Below, one piece after another: positions 41,525-49,865 of a stretch of DNA of 64,000 bases. Both the position numbers and the translations under genes were made by a program. Origin of the DNA: Bifidobacterium mellis (GTDB lineage Bacteria > Actinomycetota > Actinomycetes > Actinomycetales > Bifidobacteriaceae); contig NZ_KQ033885.1 of NCBI RefSeq assembly GCF_000967265.1, positions 471,552 to 535,551 of the forward strand, given 5' to 3'. The notes beneath the pieces were generated by a model. It ran no database searches. It had not been told where the DNA came from and saw only the letters and a list, made by a program, of their open reading frames with translations. Numbering within the stretch: position 1 is the stretch's first letter; each line of letters starts with the position of its first letter.

Positions 41525-43015
41525 GTGCATGAGGATGAGGAACGATTGCTGGAGGGTCTGGACCCCGTCCAGCGGCAGGCGGCTACCGTGCTTGAGGGGC
41601 CTGTGCGAATCGTCGCTGGGGCCGGGGCTGGCAAGACCAGGACCATCACCAGGCGGATGGCCTATGCCTGCGCATGTGGCAGCTGGGAACCCTCCAGAAC
41701 CTTGGCAGTGACCTTTTCGGTCCGTGCCGCGGCTGAGATGCGCGATCGACTGACCAAGCTTGGCGTGTCGGCCTCCCTGCAGGCGGCGACCTTTCACTCG
41801 GCGGCCCTGCACCAGCTCAGGCGGGTCTGGCCCCAGGTCAGCGAGACCTACCCTCCCGATCTGATCGAGGATGTGGGTCCCCTGGTGTCCTCCGCCTACC
41901 AGCGGGTCTGCGGGCAGGAGGCCGACCCGGGCCAGGTCAGGGACCTGACTGCGGAGATCAACTGGGCCAAGGTGGGTCTGATTGCCCCCCAGGACTACGT
42001 TCGGGTCTGCGCGGCCAGCCACCGTCTGCCGCCGGCCGGTCTGGAGGCTGATCGGATGGCCGACCTGTACACGGTCTTCGAGAGCTCCAAGGCCGCCCAT
42101 AATCAGATGGACTTCAACGACATTCTTCTGCTGGTCTGTCACATATTGGAAGAAGGCGGCCAGGCTGCTGCTGATATCAGGGGCCGAATCGGTTGGCTGA
42201 CCGTGGACGAGTACCAGGATGTCTCGCCCCTGCAGCACCGGTTGCTCAAGCTCTGGCTCAACGGCAGGCAGAACCTGTGCGTGGTGGGGGACCCGGCCCA
42301 GACCATCTATTCCTTTGCCGGGGCCACCTCCTACTACCTGCTGAATTTCCCCCAGGAATTCCCGGGCATCAAGGCCGACCTGGATTTGTCCACGGATTAC
42401 CGGTCCACGGGAAGGGTGGTCCACTACGCCAACGGCATTTTGGCGCGCTCGCCGGTGCGGGATGACTATCTGAAGCTGACCTCGGCCCGTCAGGAGGGCA
42501 GCAGGGTCGCGATGACACGTTACGAGGACGATGCTGATGAGGCTGGGGCCGTGGCCTCCCGTATATCCTCCATGATCCGGAAGGGTGCACGACCCGGTCA
42601 ATTTGCAATCCTGACGCGGATCAACGCCCAGCAGACCCTGATCTGCCGAGCCCTGCACGAGCGCGGAATCGGCTACCGGGTCCGCACCGAGTCGGGCTGG
42701 CAGAACCAGTCGGTCGATCTGAGCAAGCAGGAAGTGCTGGAGCAGCTGGAGGGCGGCACGGGCCAGGGGAGGGTCACGGTCTCTACCATTCACGCCGCCA
42801 AGGGGTTGGAGTTCGCCCATGTCTTCATCGTGGGCTGTGCCGAGGGGCTGATTCCCTTTGGCTCACCGCCGGAAGGGGATGCCTTGGAGGAGGAGCGCCG
42901 CCTCATGTACGTAGGGGTGACCCGTGCCGAGGACACCCTCCACCTTTCCTACGCGGAGCACAAGGATGGCAGCGCCTTCGTCCGACGCACCCCCAGCCGG
43001 TTCATTCACCGCTGA
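41525..43015 (+). CDS. UvrD/Rep-family superfamily 1 DNA helicase, short form
   Basis: 496 residues from GTG 41525, an ATP-driven 3'-5' DNA helicase. Motifs in order: Q motif LDPVQRQAATV, Walker A AGAGAGKTRTITRR, Ia VTFSVRAAAEM, II LTVDEYQDVSPLQ, III VVGDPAQTIYSFAGA, IV region STDYRSTGRVVHYAN, V STIHAAKGLEFAHVFIVG and VI LMYVGVTRAEDTLHLSY. It is shorter than classic UvrD (about 720 residues), lacking much of the 2B and C-terminal part, as in actinobacterial UvrD2-like proteins without the HRDC tail. No ribosome binding site is seen; CACAAT at about 41512 could give a leaderless transcript. Confidence 0.92.
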   Translation: MHEDEERLLEGLDPVQRQAATVLEGPVRIVAGAGAGKTRTITRRMAYACACGSWEPSRTLAVTFSVRAAAEMRDRLTKLGVSASLQAATFHSAALHQLRRVWPQVSETYPPDLIEDVGPLVSSAYQRVCGQEADPGQVRDLTAEINWAKVGLIAPQDYVRVCAASHRLPPAGLEADRMADLYTVFESSKAAHNQMDFNDILLLVCHILEEGGQAAADIRGRIGWLTVDEYQDVSPLQHRLLKLWLNGRQNLCVVGDPAQTIYSFAGATSYYLLNFPQEFPGIKADLDLSTDYRSTGRVVHYANGILARSPVRDDYLKLTSARQEGSRVAMTRYEDDADEAGAVASRISSMIRKGARPGQFAILTRINAQQTLICRALHERGIGYRVRTESGWQNQSVDLSKQEVLEQLEGGTGQGRVTVSTIHAAKGLEFAHVFIVGCAEGLIPFGSPPEGDALEEERRLMYVGVTRAEDTLHLSYAEHKDGSAFVRRTPSRFIHR

Positions 43016-43042
43016 GCGCTAACGTCTGGGCCTTTGGAACAC

Positions 43043-43053
43043 GGGGGGGGGGG
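43043..43053 (+). repeat. Run of eleven G between convergent genes
   Basis: A homopolymer of 11 G lies in the 48-base gap between the helicase stop and the DUF2342 stop. It is outside both coding regions. It is prone to slippage or to sequencing error. Confidence 0.9.
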
Positions 43054-43063
43054 TGGATGCGAT

Positions 43064-44686
43064 TCAGGCTTGGTGGCTGTCCGAACCACCCTTGTCCGAG
43101 TCGTTCCGATCCGGGTGACCGTCATCGGGATCTTTGGAATCCTTGTCGGCGCTCTTCTGGCTGTCGGAAGGTTCTTGGTCTGGATGCTCCTGCTCATTTG
43201 AAGCGTCGGAGTCTGCAGGGGTGGTCGTTTCGGCGGGTGGCTCCTTCTCCTCGGCGTTCAGTAGTTTGTCCAGCTCGGCATCCCAGTCCACTGAGGTGGC
43301 GGGAGTGTCGGCCTCCTGCTCGGATTGCCCCTCTGCAGAGGTCGATGTTCCACCTTCGTCGGCTTCCTCTTTGACGGGCAGGGAGGGCAGCAGATCCGGA
43401 TGGGACCAGTGGTCGTCACGGCCTTGGACGCCCTCTTCAGCGGTGATGCGCCCCCAAAGGTCGGCGGCCTCGCGCAACCGCTTGGGATGGAGATGCAGGC
43501 CCAGCAGGGATTCGAAGGTCTGCTCGGCCGGCCCGCCCACGGCACGCTCGCGTCGGGTCATCTCCCGCAGCTGCTCAAGGTGGGGTAGGTGGGCCATTCC
43601 GGCGTTCCAGACCACACAATCCACCCAGCCATCCACCAGGGCCAGCAGGTCGCCCAGGCTGCGCAGGGCCTCCTTCTGCTCAGGGGTGTCCTCGATGCCG
43701 ACGTTGCTGAGGTTGATGGCGCCGGCGATGGATTCAGGATTGATTTGCTCAGCGTCGCGCAGCTGGTCCTCTACGGCGTCCAGGTCGATGGAGACTCCCC
43801 GGGCGTACTTGCCGATCAGGGCCTCGAAGCGCGGCATCAGCCAGGGGACGGCGGCGTAGAGCCGGGCGTGGGCGGCCTCCTTGAGGGCCATGTAGCTGGT
43901 GACCTCGTCCAGATCCAGCTCAAGGGATTTGGCGTAGGCCTTGATGTTCTGCGGTATGAGGGCTCCGGCCGGGTTCTTCAGCAGTGGTATGCCCTGGTCG
44001 AATCCTCCGCGGACCTCCTTGGCCAGTTCCCCGGCGGCCTGTCCAAGCTGCATGGCGAATGAGGTGTTCCCCAGCAGCCTCATCAGGGTGGTCGGATCCT
44101 TGAGGTTGTCGGGCAGGGGGATGGGCACAGGTCCGGCGAACATTCCCGAAATCTCGCCCTGATCGAAGCCCTGGAAGCGCTGGCTTATGACGGAGGTCAG
44201 GGCCTCGCTGACCGCTTGGGCCACCGGCGAGGCGAACTGGACCCAGGCGTCTATGCTGCCCTCGATCCATCCGGCACGGGTCAGGGCTTCGGTTTGGCCC
44301 GGGGCGGGGTCGAAGGCGCAGACGGTGTCCAGCCAGAGGTTGGCCTCGCTCATGACCCGGGCCACCCGGTCGCTGTCCTCGGCTGTGACCGTGGTATCGG
44401 ACTGGTCGGCCCTGGTGCGCCCCAGAGCGATGTTCTTGGCCAGTGCAAGGTTGATGGGCCCCTGGTCGGCCTGGGCCTGCATATCGGCAGGGGTGTTCAG
44501 CCCCCCGGCCGTGAAGGCCTGGATCAGGGCCTGGACCTCGGCGGGTTTGGGCAGCTGATCGGCTCCCTGGGCCGCCATCTGGGAGCGGATGGACTCAGGC
44601 AGCTGTGAGAACTGACTCCAGGCCAGCTCGCCCTGCACCGGGCCGAAGCACTCGATGAGCCATTGGTGGATTGCATTCTCGTCCAT
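43064..44686 (-). CDS. DUF2342 family protein (putative zinc-dependent metalloprotease)
   Basis: About 540 residues from ATG 44686; longer in-frame starts have no better site. Residues 1-430 match the actinobacterial DUF2342/zinc metalloprotease-like family, including VARVMSEANLWLDTV near 90 and the core YMALKEAAHARLYAAVPWL. The last has an EAAH that fits a partial HExxH-like motif, the first His being Lys here. The C-terminal 110 residues are acidic and low-complexity (Glu, Ser, Asp, Thr). Grouping with a UvrD2-like helicase and a PDZ/Lon protease is also seen in mycobacteria. Enzymatic activity has not been established for the family as far as I know. Confidence 0.85.
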   Translation of the reverse strand: MDENAIHQWLIECFGPVQGELAWSQFSQLPESIRSQMAAQGADQLPKPAEVQALIQAFTAGGLNTPADMQAQADQGPINLALAKNIALGRTRADQSDTTVTAEDSDRVARVMSEANLWLDTVCAFDPAPGQTEALTRAGWIEGSIDAWVQFASPVAQAVSEALTSVISQRFQGFDQGEISGMFAGPVPIPLPDNLKDPTTLMRLLGNTSFAMQLGQAAGELAKEVRGGFDQGIPLLKNPAGALIPQNIKAYAKSLELDLDEVTSYMALKEAAHARLYAAVPWLMPRFEALIGKYARGVSIDLDAVEDQLRDAEQINPESIAGAINLSNVGIEDTPEQKEALRSLGDLLALVDGWVDCVVWNAGMAHLPHLEQLREMTRRERAVGGPAEQTFESLLGLHLHPKRLREAADLWGRITAEEGVQGRDDHWSHPDLLPSLPVKEEADEGGTSTSAEGQSEQEADTPATSVDWDAELDKLLNAEEKEPPAETTTPADSDASNEQEHPDQEPSDSQKSADKDSKDPDDGHPDRNDSDKGGSDSHQA

Positions 44687-44780
44687 TGCTTTGATTCCAG
44701 TCCTCGCCAAGGCAGGTCGTCCGCCATCAAGGTTGACGTCTGCCGGGATTATCGTCTTCATCAACCATAATATTGGAGCT

Positions 44781-45647
44781 ATGACACTTCCGCACGGGAA
44801 ATCGGATCACTGCGCCACAGGCGCACCCGAAAGGCAAATCGGGAAGCTTGGCGGACCCACCCGCAAAATGCTGGTCGGCGGTCTTCTGGTCATTCTGGCC
44901 ATCTTGGTTCTTTTCCTCCCCTCGCCTTATACCATCGAGACGCCCGGACCCACCCAGGACGTGCTGGGAAGTTCAAAAGGCTCACCGGTCATCAGGGTCA
45001 GGGGCGGTCAGGTCCACCATGACAAGGGCCGCCTGCTGATGACCACGGTCAACGCCCGTGGAATCCCCGGCTACCCGGCATCCAACCTGGATGCGCTGGT
45101 GGGCTGGGCCGACCCCCACGCCACGGTGCTTCCCCAGGAGGCCGTGGTCCCTCCCGGACAGAGCGTCGAGGAATACAAGCGCCAGGAGCAGGGCGATATG
45201 CACGGCTCCCAGAAGGCCGCATCGGCCCAGGCCCTGGCCTTCCTCAAGGCTCGGGGATATGACGTATCAGGCCTGCGGTTCAGCATGAGGGTGGCCGACA
45301 TAGGCGGTCCTTCGGCCGGGCTCATGTACACGCTGGGGGCCATCGACAAGATCACCCCGGAGCAGGAGACCGGCGGTCTGACCATCGCCGGCACCGGCAC
45401 CATGGACCAGAAGGGACGTGTCGGTGCCATTGGCGGTATCCAGCTGAAGATGCTGGGGGCCAAGCGGGACGGCGCCACCTGGTTCCTGGCGCCTGCGGCC
45501 AACTGTTCACAGGTGGCAGGCCATGTTCCACGGGGCCTGCGCGACGTACGGGTGTCCACCTTGGACGAGGCCTATAAGGCCCTGGTGGCCATCGGCCATG
45601 GTCAGGGGGAGGGGCTGCCCCGCTGCACGGCCGCCAAGGCCAAATAA
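44781..45647 (+). CDS. Membrane-anchored PDZ/Lon-type (S16) serine protease, YlbL-like
   Basis: 288 residues from ATG 44781, with GGAG four bases upstream. One transmembrane helix (residues 33-52) is followed by an extracytoplasmic region. The start of the domain (PYTIETPGPTQDVLG, then RLLMTTVNARGIPG) matches YlbL/SdrC-type proteins. The Lon S16 domain carries the catalytic Ser in IGGPSAGLMYTLGAID and the catalytic Lys in GTGTMDQKGRVGAIGGIQLKM. It should degrade or process exported proteins at the cell surface. A complete PDZ domain is not obvious; the region before S16 is short. It diverges from the DUF2342 gene. Confidence 0.9.
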   Translation: MTLPHGKSDHCATGAPERQIGKLGGPTRKMLVGGLLVILAILVLFLPSPYTIETPGPTQDVLGSSKGSPVIRVRGGQVHHDKGRLLMTTVNARGIPGYPASNLDALVGWADPHATVLPQEAVVPPGQSVEEYKRQEQGDMHGSQKAASAQALAFLKARGYDVSGLRFSMRVADIGGPSAGLMYTLGAIDKITPEQETGGLTIAGTGTMDQKGRVGAIGGIQLKMLGAKRDGATWFLAPAANCSQVAGHVPRGLRDVRVSTLDEAYKALVAIGHGQGEGLPRCTAAKAK

Positions 45648-45663
45648 GACAATGCCGGTCCAA

Positions 45664-45692
45664 TTGGTGAATTCCGGCAGTCTTGTTATGCT
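45664..45692 (+). promoter_or_regulatory. Promoter giving a likely leaderless DUF3052 mRNA
   Basis: TTGGTG (45664-45669), a 17-base spacer and TATGCT (45687-45692) are followed only six bases later by the GTG start at 45699. No Shine-Dalgarno sequence precedes that GTG. Transcription would start at or next to the initiation codon. Confidence 0.55.
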
Positions 45693-45698
45693 GAAAAC

Positions 45699-46115
45699 GT
45701 GGCTGAGACTACAACCTATACAGCGGAAGAGTTCGGTTTTCATCCCGGCGATATCGTCCAGGAATGGATGTGGGACGACGATGTCGACGACGGGATCCGG
45801 ACCAGGATTGAGGATCTGACCGGCGAAGAGCTGGTGGACGAGGACTATGACGCAGCCGTGGATGGGGTCATCATCTGGTGGCGGGACGGCGATGCCGAGG
45901 ACGATCTAGCGGACACCATCATGGATGCCTCAGCCATGGTCAACAAGGGCGCGCCTTTCTGGGTACTGACCCCCAAACCAGGCAGGCCCGGGGCTTCGGC
46001 GCCAGGGGTCGTCTCCAATGCGGCCAAGACCGCGGGCATGAACGCCCTGATGCCCACCACCGTCAGCAAGGATTGGAACGCCACCCAGCTGCGGGCTTTC
46101 GGCAAGGGCAAGTAG
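45699..46115 (+). CDS. DUF3052 family protein
   Basis: 138 residues from GTG 45699. It matches the actinobacterial DUF3052 family: FHPGDIVQEWMWDDDVDDGIR near the N-terminus, an acidic centre (GEELVDEDYDAAVDGVIIWWRDGDAEDDLADTI split across positions 40-75), and a basic tail with SNAAKTAGMNALMPTTVS and DWNATQLRAF. The C-terminal part may bind nucleic acid or a partner, which is a guess. The function is unknown; homologues are widely conserved in actinobacteria. It is followed by a strong hairpin. Confidence 0.88.
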   Translation: MAETTTYTAEEFGFHPGDIVQEWMWDDDVDDGIRTRIEDLTGEELVDEDYDAAVDGVIIWWRDGDAEDDLADTIMDASAMVNKGAPFWVLTPKPGRPGASAPGVVSNAAKTAGMNALMPTTVSKDWNATQLRAFGKGK

Positions 46116-46176
46116 GGACCTTAGGCTCTGCCAGCGATTACGGTAGCCGGGGATATTCCATAAGCGCCGATGAACG

Positions 46177-46214
46177 AGGTGGTGGGCATCGGAATCAACT
46201 GATGCCCACCACCT
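46177..46214. terminator. Bidirectional terminator between DUF3052 and MFS pump
   Basis: Arms 46177-46190 and 46201-46214 form a perfect 14-bp stem with a 10-nt loop, followed by TCTTGTC. It lies between convergent genes and probably serves both. Confidence 0.8.
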
Positions 46215-46264
46215 TCTTGTCATTCAAAGGGAATTCCCGAAGGAATCCGTCTGGCCAGAGGCCT

Positions 46265-47809
46265 TTACTGCCCGCCCTTGTCAGCAGCGGCGGGAGCCAC
46301 CGTCGTGGCCTTGTTCTGATATTCGGCAAGCAGGGTGCGCGAGCGGATGTCGCAGAGGTTGGCCACCAGGGCCATGAGCAGGATGACCAGGCCCACCAGG
46401 AAGATCCAATGCAAGCCGTCGAAGACGATGGTGCGTGCCGGGCCAAGCAGTCGGGAGGGGATGCTCCCTGCCGTGGCCGGGTTGATCATGCTGTTCATCA
46501 TGTCCTCGGTCAGTCCCTTATACTGAGGCACCTCGCGGGCGATGACCGTGTTCATGACGATGCCGAATATGGAGACCATCAGGGTCTGACCCAGGGAACG
46601 GGCCAGGGTGTTGAAGCTGGTCGAGGCGCCCACGTCGCCTGCCGGCACCACGCTCTGGGCGGTGATGGTCGAGGTGGTGATGGTCAGGCCGAATCCGAAG
46701 CCGACCACGGCCGAGATGACCAGGAAGACCCAGTAGGCGGTGGCCTGGGGGACGGCTATGTAGCAGATGCAGGCCGTCAGGATGAAGGCCAGGCCGATGT
46801 TGGTGGCCCGGTGCGGCGGGTGGTGCATGGTCAGCGGTCCGGCCAGGTAGGCGCCCAGGAGCCAGAGAATGGAGGAGGGGGTGACCACAAAGCCGCCCAG
46901 GGAGGGGTTCATTCCCAGCACAGACTGCATCCAGATGGGCATGTAGGTGTCGAAGCCCATGAGGAATCCGGCCACCAGGAGCATGCAGATGTTCTGGATG
47001 ACGAAGGTCCTGATGCGGAAGAGCCGCAGGGGCAGGATGGGATCCTCCTGGCGGCCCTCCACATGAAGAAGCAGGACAAAGGTGACCACGGTGGCCGCAG
47101 CCAGGATCAGGGTGATTCGCACATCGCCTGCCGATCCCAGGCTCTGCAGGCAGAGCATCAGGCAGATCAGGCAGATGCTGAGCAGCCCGATGCCCATGTA
47201 GTCGACGCGGGTTTCACGCGCCTTGATATGCTCGCTCAGGAAGATCTGGATCATGATGATGACCAGCAGGCCGATGGGCACGTTGATGGCGAAGACCCAG
47301 TGCCAGCTTATCTGCTGGACGATGAAGCCTCCCAGCAGGGGGGCGATGATGGAGGCGATGCCCCAGGCCGAGCCGTTCAGGCCGATCATGCCAGCCCGCT
47401 TGTCCAGGGGGTAGATGTCGGCCAGGACCGTGTATGTCAGCGGCTGGATGGCACCGGCCCCCAGACCCTGCAGAAAACGGGCGCCGATCAGTTGGGGCAT
47501 GGACTGGGAGAGGGCGCACAGGGTGGACCCGATCACGAAGACCAGCAGACCGATGGTCAGCAGCGGCTTGCGGCCGAAGCGGTCCGAAAGCTTGCCGTAG
47601 ATAGGCGTGGTGACAGCCGTCATGAGCAGATAGATGGAGTAGACCCAGTTCATGATGGACAGCCCATGCAGGTCCCCGATGATGGTGGGCATGGCGGTGG
47701 AGACGATGGTCCCCTCGATGGCCGTCATGAAGGTGGCGATGAAGACCGCCACCGTCACCAGGGTGCGGTTGGTCTTCCTGCCACTGCCTGTATCGACTGT
47801 CTGTGACAA
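46265..47809 (-). CDS. DHA2-family MFS multidrug efflux transporter (EmrB/QacA type)
   Basis: 514 residues with about fourteen membrane segments. The start is a TTG at 47809 with AGAGGGGG six bases upstream; no ATG with a better site is in frame. Family signatures are motif D1/C-like IEGTIVSTAMPTIIGDLHG, motif A YGKLSDRFGRKPLL, and GAIQPLTYTVLADIYPLDKRAGMIGL plus GPLLGGFIVQQ-like APLLGGFIVQQISWHWVFAINVP. It should export drugs or metabolites in exchange for protons. No local regulator gene is present; a small inverted repeat at 47891-47905 lies about 80 bases upstream. Confidence 0.92.
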   Translation of the reverse strand: MSQTVDTGSGRKTNRTLVTVAVFIATFMTAIEGTIVSTAMPTIIGDLHGLSIMNWVYSIYLLMTAVTTPIYGKLSDRFGRKPLLTIGLLVFVIGSTLCALSQSMPQLIGARFLQGLGAGAIQPLTYTVLADIYPLDKRAGMIGLNGSAWGIASIIAPLLGGFIVQQISWHWVFAINVPIGLLVIIMIQIFLSEHIKARETRVDYMGIGLLSICLICLMLCLQSLGSAGDVRITLILAAATVVTFVLLLHVEGRQEDPILPLRLFRIRTFVIQNICMLLVAGFLMGFDTYMPIWMQSVLGMNPSLGGFVVTPSSILWLLGAYLAGPLTMHHPPHRATNIGLAFILTACICYIAVPQATAYWVFLVISAVVGFGFGLTITTSTITAQSVVPAGDVGASTSFNTLARSLGQTLMVSIFGIVMNTVIAREVPQYKGLTEDMMNSMINPATAGSIPSRLLGPARTIVFDGLHWIFLVGLVILLMALVANLCDIRSRTLLAEYQNKATTVAPAAADKGGQ

Positions 47810-47890
47810 TCCGAACCCCCTCTTCTATGGTGAATATGGTGTGTTTCTCTTCTTTTGCGGACAAGGCCCGCGAATTCCTAGTGGATTATA

Positions 47891-47905
47891 GCCGCACCGT
47901 GCGGC
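47891..47905. promoter_or_regulatory. Small palindrome upstream of MFS pump and tRNA-Val
   Basis: GCCGCA-CCG-TGCGGC has perfect 6-bp arms around 3 bases. It lies between the divergent MFS pump and tRNA-Val(TAC). It could be an operator or a small hairpin; nothing else supports a role. Confidence 0.3.
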
Positions 47906-47939
47906 CTTGTCACCGTGTATTCTGCTAAGGTAGTGTGCT

Positions 47940-48013
47940 GGTCCCGTGGCTCAGTTGGTTAGAGCGCCACCTTTACACGGTGGATGTCCCCGGTTCGAGT
48001 CCGGGCGGGACCA
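47940..48013 (+). tRNA. tRNA-Val (anticodon TAC)
   Basis: A full cloverleaf: acceptor GGTCCCG/CGGGACC, D arm GCTC/GAGC, anticodon stem CCACC/GGTGG with loop TTTACAC giving TAC, and T arm CCCGG/CCGGG with TTCGAGT. The discriminator is A, and CCA is not encoded. The DivIVA-like gene starts 100 bases downstream. Confidence 0.96.
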
Positions 48014-48113
48014 CAGGGGTTTTCAGGGGGCATGCCCGGAATCGCGTCTTAGCGCTCACGTAGAATCGATGCACGACGATCGTTGGCAAGAAAGGTCAGG
48101 AGGTCGATGCCTG

Positions 48114-49865
48114 ATGTCAGCTAAGCCTGATGCCCGTGGAACCGAGGCGACCATCGCGCGCTCGGGCAAGCGCAAGTGGGGATATGACACCAAGCAGGTG
48201 GACGCCTTCCTGGAGCGGGCTCACTCGCTCTATGAGAGCCAGGACCCCGATCTGACCCAGGAGGAGATAGCCAACGCCTCCTTTGATCTGTGCAAGAACG
48301 GCTATATCATCACTCAGGTGGATGCCGCCCTCTCGCGGCTGGAGAGGGTGATTTCCGACAGACAGACCAGCCTGGAGATAGCCCGGGTGGGCGTGGATGG
48401 TTGGACGACCAGAATGGTCAGTCTGCAATCGGAGCTGACCACCCATGCCGGCAGGCCCTCGGGCAGCGTCTTCAAGCGTGGGGATCCCGGCATGCCCTCA
48501 TACGACTGCAAACAGGTGGAGCGGCTGATCGAGCAGGTCCTCAACAAGACTTCTGACCAGCTCAACCTGCAGGAGGGGCGGAAGACGGATTCGGGCAAGT
48601 CGAGGAACACCGACATCACGGCTGACCGCGTCTCCAATGTCATCTTCACCCAGCGTCGGGGGCCCAAGGGTTATGACGAGCGCCAGGTGGACTTCTTCCT
48701 GGCCAAGGCCGTCGAGCTTCTGGAGCAGCTGGAGTCCTTTGCCAGGGTCAGCGAAAGGGCTAAGAGGGACAGAGCCAATGCAACGGCGCCCGCTGCTGTT
48801 CCCGTGCAGTCGCAGCTGCCGGTTCAGGACCCTTCAGCTTCGGGCGTTCAGCCACTGATCGGACAGAGCCAAGCACCCGCCTGGAGCATCCCCAATGCTT
48901 CCGCTGCCGCAGGAGATCAGGGCAGTCAGGACGATTTCGCCCAACTGCACCAGGCAGAGCGGGCCATCTTCGAGGCTCCGACAGCCAGCCCGCAGACGGC
49001 ATCTACGGCGCCGACGGCGCAACCCAACAGTTCCCTGAGTGCTCTGGCTTCGGCGGTCAACCAGCGGCTGGCCCAGGAAGCCGCTGGTACGGCCCCGGCA
49101 GCATCGGCGGCAGCTGCTCCTGCCTCCTCAGCAGGCGTCAGCGGCGGAGCCCCAGCCCCCGTTGCTTCAGCCAATCCCACCCCTGCCAATCCCTTTGTCT
49201 CCGGTCAACAGGAATCGGTCATGCCCGCCTCCGTGCCGCCTGCGACCGCCCAGCCGGCCCCTGCGCCAACCAGCCACAATCCTGTGGCTCCCACTGCAGC
49301 GTCCGCGGCACCCGCGTCGGCTGCTCAATCCGTGCCTTTCAACCCGGTGGCGCCTTCTTCGCCCTCCCCCGCACCACAGACTCCTGAGCCTGCTGTATTC
49401 CAGCCGACCCCTTCGGCACCCGTAGCCTCCACCCCGCCTACTTCGGCAGGGGATGCCTTCTTCACCTCCACAACAGGGCCGGAATCGCCAGTGCCTCCCT
49501 CGACGACAGGGGCTGATGCTGACGGCTCGTCTACACCCGGGTCCACCTCAATCATCTCCTCGCCTTTCGTCGATGGTCCTCTGGGCGCAGGCGGACCCTT
49601 GGGCAGCTATGAGGAACCAGCGCCAGCGGCGCCTGAGGCCCAGGAGCGTCCCTGGGCTGAGACAGCCGGAAGCAGCACGGATACGCCCGACTGGGCCAAG
49701 CCCCGGTATTCGCAAAACACACAGGGGAACAAGCAGGACCAGGACCCGGATTCCTATCTGGCCTCCCTGCTCAACCAGGATCTGCCCAAGATGGATCTGG
49801 ACATCCCCGATATTTCTTTCCCGGCCTTCGGCGACGAGGGGGAGCAGGATAAAGGCGGTCGATGA
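48114..49865 (+). CDS. Multi-DivIVA-motif protein with Pro/Ala-rich tail
   Basis: 583 residues from ATG 48114, with AGGAGG at 48098-48103 (spacing 10). It carries DivIVA-type motifs several times: KWGYDTKQVDAFLERAHSLYE near 20, CKNGYIITQVDAALSRLERVI near 65, MPSYDCKQVERLIEQVL near 130 and GPKGYDERQVDFFLAKAVELLEQL near 185. The rest, from about 225 to 520, is a low-complexity Pro/Ala/Ser/Gln region, ending in DQDPDSYLASLLNQDLPKMDLDIPDISFP. DivIVA proteins mark curved membrane and recruit cell-wall machinery in actinobacteria. Its four-base overlap with dxr (ATGA) implies coupled translation. It has no obvious long coiled coil, so a true polar scaffold role is uncertain. Confidence 0.82.
   Translation: MSAKPDARGTEATIARSGKRKWGYDTKQVDAFLERAHSLYESQDPDLTQEEIANASFDLCKNGYIITQVDAALSRLERVISDRQTSLEIARVGVDGWTTRMVSLQSELTTHAGRPSGSVFKRGDPGMPSYDCKQVERLIEQVLNKTSDQLNLQEGRKTDSGKSRNTDITADRVSNVIFTQRRGPKGYDERQVDFFLAKAVELLEQLESFARVSERAKRDRANATAPAAVPVQSQLPVQDPSASGVQPLIGQSQAPAWSIPNASAAAGDQGSQDDFAQLHQAERAIFEAPTASPQTASTAPTAQPNSSLSALASAVNQRLAQEAAGTAPAASAAAAPASSAGVSGGAPAPVASANPTPANPFVSGQQESVMPASVPPATAQPAPAPTSHNPVAPTAASAAPASAAQSVPFNPVAPSSPSPAPQTPEPAVFQPTPSAPVASTPPTSAGDAFFTSTTGPESPVPPSTTGADADGSSTPGSTSIISSPFVDGPLGAGGPLGSYEEPAPAAPEAQERPWAETAGSSTDTPDWAKPRYSQNTQGNKQDQDPDSYLASLLNQDLPKMDLDIPDISFPAFGDEGEQDKGGR

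Noticed and set aside
45878-47806. Plus-strand open frame of about 640 codons across the MFS pump
   Set aside because: Antisense to the DHA2 transporter, whose membrane segments and motifs are unambiguous. The translation is Gln/Asp/His-rich with no domain.
47946-48113. Upstream extension of the DivIVA-like gene through tRNA-Val
   Set aside because: The frame is open but runs through the tRNA. AGGAGG points to the ATG at 48114.
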